Made by a program: the position numbers and the translations under genes. Shown in pieces: positions 35,431 through 42,757 of a stretch of DNA of 64,000 nt. Under the pieces are notes generated by a model that ran no database searches, was not told where the DNA came from, and saw nothing but the letters and a program-made list of their open reading frames with translations. Position 1 is the first letter of the stretch, and each line of letters starts with the position of its first letter. Source of the stretch: Alloprevotella rava (GTDB taxonomy: Bacteria > Bacteroidota > Bacteroidia > Bacteroidales > Bacteroidaceae); NCBI RefSeq assembly GCF_014195585.1, contig NZ_JACICA010000006.1, positions 1 through 64,000 on the forward strand, given 5' to 3'.

Positions 35431-36993
35431 TTAGTTGATGATGACTTCGAGCGCTTGTGGAAGTGTGCGAGTGGTGCCATCGGGGCCGGCAGCAACCACA
35501 CCGCGAATATAGAAGCGGCTACCATTGCGCAACTGGCGCATAAGTTCACGCTGATTGTCGGAAAAGCGTGAACCAGCGGAGCGTTCTACGCGGAGTTCGC
35601 CCATGCGGCCTGCAAAGACGCATTCGAAACTCTGCACGCGGAATTCGATATCGAGCAAGCCATCATCGATAGCTGCATTGAGCCCTCCAACGCCGAGAAT
35701 GGCGGCTTTCGTAAGGCGACCACCTTTGAAGCGGGTGTCGCCCAAGGCGAGATAAGCTGTGGGGTCGGGCAGGCGGCGTACCTTGAAGGTGTAAGAGCCC
35801 ATGGTGGTTTGCTTACCGTTGACCTCGCCCGTCACCGTGAAGGTAACGTCCTGTCCCACTGCGGCGGGGCGTGCTATGTACTTGCCCTTGCCTTGCGCAG
35901 TGAGGCTTCCGCCCTTCATGCTCAAGTGGACCTTGTCGCCACTAATGCCGCTGGCGCTTACGCTAACGGGGTTGTTGAATCCGGCGTAGAGCACGTTCAT
36001 CAAATCGGCCGCGACGGTAGCTCCGGAGGGTGGCGCAATGACGTTGTACTTCTGGATGAAGTTGCGGCGTATGATTTCGCCCGTGGCATTGGGCATAAGG
36101 ATGTAGCCAGAGAAGCTATATTCGCCTGGTGCTCCAGCGGTGAAACTATAAGAGCCAGAAGAGCTTATCTGTCGGCCGTTGACGAAAATCTGCGGGCGTT
36201 GTGTCGTGTCGACAGCAGCCATAAAAATTTTACTGTTGAAGACTTCGCCAGGCATGAGCGTAGTGCGCTCAGCAGCTACATAAGCGTTGAGTTCGTTCAC
36301 ACGGATATCTTTGAGATCGATATTGGCGCGGAGCGTGTGGAGCACTTGATTCTCGGCCTTGCGAATATCGCTCTGGAGCTTTGAAAGCATCGTGATGGCG
36401 GCCACAGCGGGCATATCCTCGAACATATACTGCTGCCAGTTCTTTCCCAATAGCGTGTTGTCGTTTTTGGGTACTACGGTGCTGAGGTCGGAGGAGATAA
36501 TGGCGCGTTGGCGCTGGTCGGTGATAAACTGGAGTATGAAATCGCGGTAGGCGTTGATACCCTCAAAGAGTCGCTCACCTTTTCCGTTGACGGGAGCAAG
36601 CATAACATGGCTGGCGGCTTCTAAGTCCTCTTGGTTCTTGAGAGCGTCGGGTTTCCCCTCAGCTCCGTCAGCTTCTCGGGCAATGGCCCATTTCATTTGC
36701 TCGGCGAAGTTGTAGAGACTGTCAGACATCTGGCGCACGCTGAGTGCTTTGTCGTACCAGGGCTTAATCTTCTCGGGGTTGAGCTTCATCTGAGCGGCGA
36801 AGTCGTCGTATATGTCGCGGTTTTCCTTATCGGCATTGGTCGTGGTGCGCTGCAAGCTGTCGCCTACAAGGCGGAAACCTTTGAGCACATCGGAGGAGAC
36901 GTTCAATGCGAGCATGGCCAGAAGGAGGACATACATCAGATTGATCATCTTCTGCCGTGGGGAAACCGGTCTTTTTTTGATAGTGCTGGACAT
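35431..36993 (-). CDS. porM: type IX secretion system motor protein PorM/GldM
   Basis: The 520-residue inner-membrane protein has one N-terminal span (MINLMYVLLLAMLALNVSSD, about 15-34) and a long periplasmic part made of a helical D1 domain and three beta domains. The order matches GldM/PorM. With PorL it forms the proton-driven rotary motor that energises the T9SS and contacts the PorK-PorN ring. Length is typical. The spacer to porL carries a tandem repeat (see 36995-37112). Confidence 0.95.
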   Translation of the reverse strand: MSSTIKKRPVSPRQKMINLMYVLLLAMLALNVSSDVLKGFRLVGDSLQRTTTNADKENRDIYDDFAAQMKLNPEKIKPWYDKALSVRQMSDSLYNFAEQMKWAIAREADGAEGKPDALKNQEDLEAASHVMLAPVNGKGERLFEGINAYRDFILQFITDQRQRAIISSDLSTVVPKNDNTLLGKNWQQYMFEDMPAVAAITMLSKLQSDIRKAENQVLHTLRANIDLKDIRVNELNAYVAAERTTLMPGEVFNSKIFMAAVDTTQRPQIFVNGRQISSSGSYSFTAGAPGEYSFSGYILMPNATGEIIRRNFIQKYNVIAPPSGATVAADLMNVLYAGFNNPVSVSASGISGDKVHLSMKGGSLTAQGKGKYIARPAAVGQDVTFTVTGEVNGKQTTMGSYTFKVRRLPDPTAYLALGDTRFKGGRLTKAAILGVGGLNAAIDDGLLDIEFRVQSFECVFAGRMGELRVERSAGSRFSDNQRELMRQLRNGSRFYIRGVVAAGPDGTTRTLPQALEVIIN

Positions 36994-36994
36994 T

Positions 36995-37112
36995 ATAATG
37001 TGCTAATGCGGAGCGGCAAGGGCCGCTTTTTTAATGTGCTAATGTGCTAATGTGGGCAATGTGCTAATGCTGTTGAAGCAATGTACTAATGTGCTAATGC
37101 GGGGAATGTGCT
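36995..37112. repeat. tandem GTGCTAATG repeats between porL and porM
   Basis: About seven to eight copies of GTGCTAATG or GTACTAATG, some back-to-back and some spaced by GC-rich words, fill the 143-bp spacer. The spacer lies inside the T9SS operon. On the transcribed (minus) strand the unit reads CATTAGCAC. Confidence 0.75.
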
Positions 37113-37136
37113 AATGTGGCAAAGCCCTCATGCAGA

Positions 37137-38039
37137 TTATTGCTGCGGGGCTTGGTCTACACTGCCTCCGTTGCGTACAACATTGACGGTGAGGGCGTCG
37201 ATCATGCGACCATACACCTGGTTGAGGCGTTGGATCTGATCTGCCAATATCTTGGTTTGGTTATTGATGTCGTCAATTGTGCCCACTTGCAGAGAAATGC
37301 TCTTGAGGTGTAGCTCATAGACCTTGTTGATGCCCGTAAGAGTGCGGTTGAGGTTCTCCATCTCTTCGCTATCGCGCGTAAGTTTGAGATTCTGTTCGTC
37401 CACTTTTGCCAATGTTTCATTGAGCGTGTTGAGTTTGTCGATATACACTTTTGTGGCTTCCTCCATTTCGGGCGAGAGCACAGCTTGTGCGCGATGGAGC
37501 AACTCATCATTGGCCAAACGGATGATGCTTGCCAACTGTTCTGCATCTGCATCGTGCGGAATGCTAATGCCTTCGGCGGGAGCATTGCCAGCTTGCGACT
37601 GAGTGGCTACAGCCACCTGCTGAGCCGGAGCACTTGCAGGCTGAACAAAAGCTGCTGCAGGCTGATAGGCGGTTGCCGGTTGTGCTGATACTGGAGTGAC
37701 TCTTTCGGTTGAGTCGAAGGTTGCAGGAGTTTCTTCCTCCTCTTCTTCCTCGTTCATCTGTGCTTCAATCTCTTCGTCGGTCAGATAGCTCTTGGGGAGT
37801 ACCTTACCAATCTCTTGCTTATCGAAAGGACGATCGAAAGCACTCAAGAAGAAAACGACGACCTCCGTACCCATACCTATGAACAACATCATGTTGCCTC
37901 CGGGGAGGTGGGTCAGTTTGAAGAGCGCACCAAGGATCACGATGGCGGCGCCCCAGCTATATGCGTAGTTGAGGAATGTCTGACCTGGAACGCTGTCCAT
38001 CCAGTGTTGCAGGCGGATGATGAAATTTATCTTAGACAT
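37137..38039 (-). CDS. porL: type IX secretion system motor protein PorL/GldL
   Basis: The 300-residue protein has two N-terminal membrane spans (FLNYAYSWGAAIVILGALFKL and MMLFIGMGTEVVVFFLSAF) with the acidic residue of the second span (Glu in GTEVVVFF) that carries protons in the GldL/PorL motor. An acidic, Pro/Ala/Gln-rich linker leads to a coiled-coil-like C-terminus (about 165-285). It partners PorM in the inner membrane. The long low-complexity linker is somewhat unusual. Confidence 0.95.
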   Translation of the reverse strand: MSKINFIIRLQHWMDSVPGQTFLNYAYSWGAAIVILGALFKLTHLPGGNMMLFIGMGTEVVVFFLSAFDRPFDKQEIGKVLPKSYLTDEEIEAQMNEEEEEEETPATFDSTERVTPVSAQPATAYQPAAAFVQPASAPAQQVAVATQSQAGNAPAEGISIPHDADAEQLASIIRLANDELLHRAQAVLSPEMEEATKVYIDKLNTLNETLAKVDEQNLKLTRDSEEMENLNRTLTGINKVYELHLKSISLQVGTIDDINNQTKILADQIQRLNQVYGRMIDALTVNVVRNGGSVDQAPQQ

Positions 38040-38094
38040 TGTTTTGCTGTGCTAAATTATCGTATGTGTAGATAGATGGTAGAGAAGCGCCACC

Positions 38095-39561
38095 TTATTT
38101 TTTCTTTCCAACGCGGGGAAGTTTGCCCGTGCGAGTGCCTGCCAAACTGCGAACGCAGCGGAAGCCAACGAAGGAGCGCGGGTGGTTCTGATATTCATAA
38201 GTACGCCATGCGGAGCGAATCAGGCTCAAGGGGTCTTTCCACGAACCGCCACGGATGCTCTTGCGCTTAAGGGCGTAGGGGTCTTCCTTTGCAGCATTGT
38301 AAGAAAGCTCAGGGTTGATGTCGGCCATTGCTTTAACGCCCGCACTGGTGTAGGTCGTGCTTGTCCATTCGGCCACATTGCCTGCCATGTCGAACAGGCC
38401 GTTGGAGTTGGCGCCATAAGTGCCTACCTGACTTGTCACGAGATTACCATCAACGGTATAGTCGCCCTCGTCGGGCTTAAAGTTGGCGTAGTAGCAACCT
38501 TTCTTGTTTGTTTTGAGGTTGTTATCGTCTTCGGCAGGCGTCCAAGGGAAAGGATTCTGTTCCTTACCGCGTGCCGCGTATTCCCATTCGATTTCTGTCG
38601 GCAGACGATAGCGCTGAATGTAGCGTGCCTGGGGGCCGAGACCTTTCAGCAGATACTGCGTGCGCCAAGCACAGAACGCATTGGCTTGTTCCCATGTCAC
38701 ACCAACAACGGGGTAGTCGTTGTAAGCCGATGAGGACCAATAGTTCTTCATATAAATTTCATTGTTGGCGTTCGTAAAGTCGTTTACCCAGCAAGTAGTG
38801 TCGGGATATACATTCACTATATAAGTATTGAGGAAGTCCCACGGGCCGCTCAACGGGCGCTCGATGGTTTCGCGCACAATTTTTCCGTTCTCGTCCACAT
38901 AGGCCGTGTCCTTACTGATCATTACTACCTCGTCTGGGTCGATAGTGTGGTCGGTGTTCAGATCGCGTTCTTCGGGGTTGAGGCGGTATTTGCGGAGCGC
39001 TGCCTTTTCGTAGTCGTAGATTTCATAGCGGTAGTTGAGCTGTCGGAAGTCGATCATCTTCGTTCCATCAATAGGGTTGGTGAGATAGAGACTCTCGTAA
39101 GCTCGCTGCTGGTCTTCGTCCATCTTTTTGGGCAGAGCTTTTGCCCAGTTGAGATGAGGCTTCACAGGTTCGCCCTTCTTATCCTCCGTGATTTTATAAG
39201 AGTCGTCGCCACCGAAAGAAGGGTCGGCGAGGCGTTCGCGGAAGATAGAATCGCGCACCCATGTCACAAACTGGCGGTACATGGAGTTGGTCACCTCCGT
39301 CTGGTCCATCCAGAAGCCGTCAACAGATATGTCGCGCGCTGGAATCTCTTTGCCCCAGAGCGTGTCGTTTTTTTCGATACCCGTACGCAGGTGACCACGC
39401 TTGATCTCTACCATGCCGTAGGGAGTGGGCTCACTCACGGCCGCGCCGCGTGAACTTGTCACTTCTCCGCCGCTTTTCATAGCTCTGTTGCTGCCGAAAC
39501 AGGAAACCAGCGTCATGGCAACGCAGGCGGAAGCGAGTATTGTAAAAAGTTTTTGTATCAT
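38095..39561 (-). CDS. porK: type IX secretion system lipoprotein PorK/GldK
   Basis: The 488-residue protein has a lipoprotein signal (MIQKLFTILASACVAMTLVSC, cysteine 21) and a formylglycine-generating-enzyme/SUMF1-like domain without expected enzyme function (VDGFWMDQTEVTNSMYRQFV ... VTWEQANAFCAWR ... YRLPTEIEWEYAARG ... IRGGSWKD ... VGFRCVR). This is the PorK/GldK layout. It is anchored to the outer membrane and forms the periplasmic ring with PorN. Confidence 0.95.
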   Translation of the reverse strand: MIQKLFTILASACVAMTLVSCFGSNRAMKSGGEVTSSRGAAVSEPTPYGMVEIKRGHLRTGIEKNDTLWGKEIPARDISVDGFWMDQTEVTNSMYRQFVTWVRDSIFRERLADPSFGGDDSYKITEDKKGEPVKPHLNWAKALPKKMDEDQQRAYESLYLTNPIDGTKMIDFRQLNYRYEIYDYEKAALRKYRLNPEERDLNTDHTIDPDEVVMISKDTAYVDENGKIVRETIERPLSGPWDFLNTYIVNVYPDTTCWVNDFTNANNEIYMKNYWSSSAYNDYPVVGVTWEQANAFCAWRTQYLLKGLGPQARYIQRYRLPTEIEWEYAARGKEQNPFPWTPAEDDNNLKTNKKGCYYANFKPDEGDYTVDGNLVTSQVGTYGANSNGLFDMAGNVAEWTSTTYTSAGVKAMADINPELSYNAAKEDPYALKRKSIRGGSWKDPLSLIRSAWRTYEYQNHPRSFVGFRCVRSLAGTRTGKLPRVGKKK

Positions 39562-39588
39562 GTTTGTTTTCTATATTCTTAAAGTAGT

Positions 39589-40548
39589 CTACAAATAGCG
39601 AACACTTCTGTGTAGGTTTTTGCCGCGCTTCTGCAAATTGAGCGGCATACGGTAGCTGATGAGTAGTCCGTGATTGCCTGCGCCAAGTCCTATTCCTGAG
39701 GTGTTGGCTTCGTAGGCGTAGCTGATGTCGATACCGTGGAACGTTCCGCCTATGAAGAGCGTGGCGCTGTGCTGCGGAGCATAGGTGGCACCAGCGTAGA
39801 GGCGTTTGTTCTCATGCCTATAGACGAGGCGACCTGTGAAATCAGCACGAAAATCCGTTCCGTCGTAGCGCATCATTACCGAAGGCACTATTGTTAATAA
39901 CGGACTACGCATTTTTATATTGTATCCAGCCGTGAAATTATAGAGCGGTTTGTAGGTAATCTGGTTGCGTTCACCCAAGAGAACGGTTGGAGCTGTGAGG
40001 TGTTGCACACCTATTCCGGCATACCATTGTTTGCGGTGGAAGAAGATACCTGCGGAGGCGTCAATCTTCGAACCTGTCACGTCGGATGTGGGGATTGCCG
40101 GGTCGGAGCCAGCGCCATCGGCCAGATCGGCCTTACTTCCTTTGAAACTCTCTGCGAGCATATCAGCTTCTGCGCCGAGGCTCATCACGCCGCCAAAGAG
40201 GCGGAAGTGATAGCTATATTGCAGCGCGAAACGTTTGTGGCTGAACAAACCGATTTCATCGTTCTGGAATGTTGCACCTACACCGTGGCGCGTTCTCCCA
40301 ATTTGAAAAGCCATATCAGCTCCCGCATACATCGTGCCGCCTGCATCCTCGTAGCCCATTGGGTGAGTCATATAAGCCGCATTGATAGAGAGCTGGTCCG
40401 AGCGACCCGCAGCAGCAGGATTGAACTGCGGCTCCATGTCCCAATAGTGGTTGAAGGCTGGTTCTTGCTGGGCATGAACTGACGCACCACATAGCAAGAG
40501 CAATGCAGCGAGCAGGAAACGTATGTGAGTCTTTAGCGTCATATTCAT
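39589..40548 (-). CDS. porP: type IX secretion system outer-membrane protein PorP/SprF family
   Basis: The 319-residue protein (ATG at 40548; an in-frame GTG at 40554 and ATG at 40542 are alternatives) has a signal peptide ending in GASVHAQ. It shows the PorP/SprF signature: FNHYWDMEPQFNPAAAGRSDQLSINAAY, then beta-barrel strands and a final aromatic strand. It is an outer-membrane protein needed for T9SS secretion and heads the porP-porK-porL-porM-porN operon, 27 bp before porK. No TAnnTTTG promoter is obvious upstream. Confidence 0.93.
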   Translation of the reverse strand: MNMTLKTHIRFLLAALLLLCGASVHAQQEPAFNHYWDMEPQFNPAAAGRSDQLSINAAYMTHPMGYEDAGGTMYAGADMAFQIGRTRHGVGATFQNDEIGLFSHKRFALQYSYHFRLFGGVMSLGAEADMLAESFKGSKADLADGAGSDPAIPTSDVTGSKIDASAGIFFHRKQWYAGIGVQHLTAPTVLLGERNQITYKPLYNFTAGYNIKMRSPLLTIVPSVMMRYDGTDFRADFTGRLVYRHENKRLYAGATYAPQHSATLFIGGTFHGIDISYAYEANTSGIGLGAGNHGLLISYRMPLNLQKRGKNLHRSVRYL

Positions 40549-40680
40549 TATCACAACGTAAAAGAGCGGTCTTTATTGTATATCTATCGTTTTGTTGCTT
40601 TAGTGTAAGGGGCAGCAAGAGGTGCGAAAAGCGCGCTCCAAGGGGCTATTCCCGTTACCAGATAGAGGCATTTTGAAAAA

Positions 40681-40717
40681 GCAAGGCAACGACGGTGGGT
40701 TTCCGCCATTGCCTTGC
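40681..40717 (-). terminator. terminator of the DUF2795 gene
   Basis: A 9-bp perfect outer stem (GCAAGGCAA at 40681-40689, TTGCCTTGC at 40709-40717), with further pairing inside, is followed on the minus strand by TTTTTCAAAA. Confidence 0.8.
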
Positions 40718-40750
40718 GATTCGGCAGGAGGCGCTGTTGCGCCAGTCCTT

Positions 40751-40972
40751 TTAATATTCGTCCTCGTTGAAGAGGAAGTCCTCTTTCGTAGGATAGTCGG
40801 GCCATACGTCCTCAATGGTTTCGTAGACCTCGCCTTCATCTTCCAATTCTTGAAGGTTTTCGACAACCTCCATAGGTGCGCCCGAGCGCATAGCATAGTC
40901 AATCAATTCGTCCTTTGTTGCAGGCCATGGAGCATCCTCCAGTTTTGAAGCTAATTCAAGCGTCCAGTACAT
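40751..40972 (-). CDS. small DUF2795 protein
   Basis: The 73-residue acidic protein (MYWTLELASKLEDAPWPATKDELIDYAMRSGAP...) matches the DUF2795 family, short helical proteins of unknown function found across Bacteroidetes and elsewhere. The conserved part is residues 1-45, with the WPATKDELIDYA-x-R-x-GAP motif. The rest is a Glu/Asp-rich tail. The gene stands alone with its own -7 box and terminator. Confidence 0.88.
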   Translation of the reverse strand: MYWTLELASKLEDAPWPATKDELIDYAMRSGAPMEVVENLQELEDEGEVYETIEDVWPDYPTKEDFLFNEDEY

Positions 40973-41025
40973 AATCTATATGTGTTTAAAATATTTATTT
41001 ATTGCTTTGTTGTCTTTTCGGCGTG

Positions 41026-41033
41026 CAAAAATA
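41026..41033 (-). promoter_or_regulatory. -7 box of the DUF2795 gene
   Basis: TATTTTTG on the minus strand, 53 bp before the start, matches TAnnTTTG. The -33 element is weak. Confidence 0.5.
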
Positions 41034-41061
41034 GACTTTTTCTAAGAAAAGAAACCATTTC

Positions 41062-41580
41062 TTATAATTTTATTTCCTCCGAACCCATAAATTTATTTAA
41101 ATATCTGGCAAATAGGAAGAAAAAGTCAGACAATCGATTGATATATACCATTGTTTCGTGTGGCAGAGCCTCATCGCCCAGTCGCCAGATGGCGCGTTCG
41201 GCACGGCGACATACGGTGCGACAAACATCGGCTTGGGCTGCGGGCATAGCTCCACCAGGCAGGACGAAACCACAGAAGCGGCCTTCGGATGTGTCCACGC
41301 TGTCGATGAGCTGTTCCATAGCTTCGATGGTTTCGGCCGTGGGCAATCCTTGTGGTTCTTTGAGGAGAGCCAACGCGCCATTGATAGCAAAGATGCGGCG
41401 CTGAATATCATAGAGGTTTGCCCGTAGTTCTTCGGGACACATAGCCGCGAGGAGTCCGATGTGGGAACAGAGCTCGTCGAGCGTGCCGTAAGCTTCTACA
41501 CGGTCGTCACATTTCTTCACGCGGTGACCATTGGCCAAGGACGTCATGCCCTTATCGCCGCTGCGGGTGTATATCTTCAT
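41062..41580 (-). CDS. cob(I)yrinic acid a,c-diamide adenosyltransferase (PduO type)
   Basis: The 172-residue ATP:corrinoid adenosyltransferase makes adenosylcobalamin. It begins with the TRSGDKGMTSLANG-x-RV motif (ATP binding) and has DDRVEAYGTLDEL and the C-terminal VCRRAERAIW and YINRLSDFFFLFARY motifs of the PduO family. The start is 6 bp after the stop of the methyltransferase-like gene, so they form a two-gene operon. It would supply the cofactor for methylmalonyl-CoA mutase-type reactions in the succinate/propionate pathway. Confidence 0.93.
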   Translation of the reverse strand: MKIYTRSGDKGMTSLANGHRVKKCDDRVEAYGTLDELCSHIGLLAAMCPEELRANLYDIQRRIFAINGALALLKEPQGLPTAETIEAMEQLIDSVDTSEGRFCGFVLPGGAMPAAQADVCRTVCRRAERAIWRLGDEALPHETMVYINRLSDFFFLFARYLNKFMGSEEIKL

Positions 41581-41586
41581 ATTGTA

Positions 41587-42192
41587 CTAATAATTTATGG
41601 TGTAATCTTGTTTGTTCAGTCGTGCTTCGAAATAGGCCAATCCTAACCAGTAAAGATCGAAGGTGACGCGTACGCTTTCCTTTTTTATCCATTCGCGCCA
41701 GGCTTGTAGCGTTGCGCGCGAACGGTGTATGCCGTAGGTAATGAAGAGTGCGCGTGGACCAGCGTAGGAGAGGAGCGCATCGAGTAGAGGGGCTATGGGG
41801 TCTGAGGTATTCAGAAATAGAAAGTCGATATGCCCCATCTGGTGGGCTTGTTGCAATGCTTCTTCGGAGGTAGTTGCGCAGTGGCAAGTGCATTTCTGAC
41901 AAGCCGCAGCCACATACCGTTGCTCGTCGAGCGTATCAGGGCCAACAAACAAGGCCGTGCGCGGCTGATTGTCGTTGGCCAGCCGGAAAATCAGGCGGTC
42001 GTCGCGCTCTGGCAGAGCCTGCCCCTTGCGTGTTTGGTGCAACTCCTCGTAAGCGTAGTAGCACCCACGCTGGTAGATCACTCCTTTCACCAATTGGAAA
42101 GCAAAGGGAGAATGGATATTGTAGCCTCGACGCTGACGAACACGCCGACACCACACGCCGATGCGCTGTAGATAGTAAATGAACCGTTGCAT
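41587..42192 (-). CDS. conserved Bacteroidales SAM-methyltransferase-like protein
   Basis: The 201-residue product starts at MQRFIYYLQRIG and contains RGYNIHSPFAFQLVKGVIY, a signature of a conserved Bacteroidetes protein often annotated as a class I SAM-dependent methyltransferase. A Rossmann-like middle part follows (ALFVGPDTLDEQRYVAAAC ... HIDFLFLNTSDP ... ALFITYGIHRS). The frame continues 43 codons upstream, but that part is not conserved in composition, so I place the start at 42192. The classical glycine-rich SAM loop is weak, and activity is not certain. It is co-transcribed with the adenosyltransferase gene. Confidence 0.7.
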   Translation of the reverse strand: MQRFIYYLQRIGVWCRRVRQRRGYNIHSPFAFQLVKGVIYQRGCYYAYEELHQTRKGQALPERDDRLIFRLANDNQPRTALFVGPDTLDEQRYVAAACQKCTCHCATTSEEALQQAHQMGHIDFLFLNTSDPIAPLLDALLSYAGPRALFITYGIHRSRATLQAWREWIKKESVRVTFDLYWLGLAYFEARLNKQDYTINY

Positions 42193-42386
42193 ATAGCGCG
42201 AAGGTAAGCAATTCAACTCACATTCCTTTCCTTTCTCCATTGAAATACATATATAAATATGAATATGCCTATTGTGTCTAATGGAGATTTTTCTCGCCCT
42301 TTTTGTGTTTTTCTGCTTCAAAATCCTTGAAAAATATACCTAAAGTATAAAATAAACTTAAATATTTGGATTTTTCTTTGAGAAAG

Positions 42387-42417
42387 TTTGGAGCATGTCA
42401 GGAAATTCGTATCTTTG
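42387..42417 (+). promoter_or_regulatory. promoter of a candidate small RNA
   Basis: TTTG (42387-42390), 19 bp and TATCTTTG (42410-42417) form a consensus promoter on the plus strand, with no gene downstream before the terminator at 42460. Confidence 0.75.
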
Positions 42418-42423
42418 CAACGT

Positions 42424-42484
42424 GTTTTTCATAGTATTAGATTTAAGGTTAACAAAGTTGGGATACAGTGGTATCCCTTTTTTT
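42424..42484 (+). ncRNA. candidate small RNA of about 60 nt
   Basis: Transcription from the promoter at 42387-42417 would start near 42424 and end at a strong intrinsic terminator: GGGATAC (42460-42466), a 4-nt loop, GTATCCC (42471-42477) and seven T. The intervening segment has the words TAGTATTAGATTT and AAGGTTAAC and no open frame. Short promoter-to-terminator RNAs of this kind are known in Bacteroidales, and I suspect it is conserved, but I cannot name the family. It lies between two genes on the other strand (the methyltransferase-like gene and a sialidase), so it is not a leader of either. Confidence 0.6.
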
Positions 42485-42658
42485 ATGCAGATACCTTTGG
42501 ACAGATAGGTCGGACGCTTCGGAAACTTACTGCAAAGTAAGCACTTTCCACTTCGTCTGATTTTTTCTTTTATGCTGTCTTTTCTCTGCTAAAGGGAAAT
42601 TTCGGGCAAGTCTGATTTGTCTGACACGTTCGAACTCCTTTTGGCGGAAACAAAAAAG

Positions 42659-42693
42659 AAGTCGGCCAACGCTCTTATTGCGTTGGCCGACTT
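42659..42693 (-). terminator. terminator of the second large sialidase
   Basis: A perfect 14-bp stem (AAGTCGGCCAACGC, 7-nt loop, GCGTTGGCCGACTT) followed on the minus strand by CTTTTTTG lies about 65 bp after the sialidase stop. It is T-rich on the plus side too. Confidence 0.85.
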
Positions 42694-42757
42694 TCTTTTT
42701 ATATCTCAGACTGGGCGAAAGATGTCAATCGCTCCGACCAGTCTGGAAAATGATTTC

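Noticed and set aside
40981-41061. cobalamin riboswitch near the adenosyltransferase gene
   Set aside because: The region lies downstream of the adenosyltransferase on its own strand and holds only the DUF2795 promoter. No B12-box-like sequence is seen upstream of the operon either.
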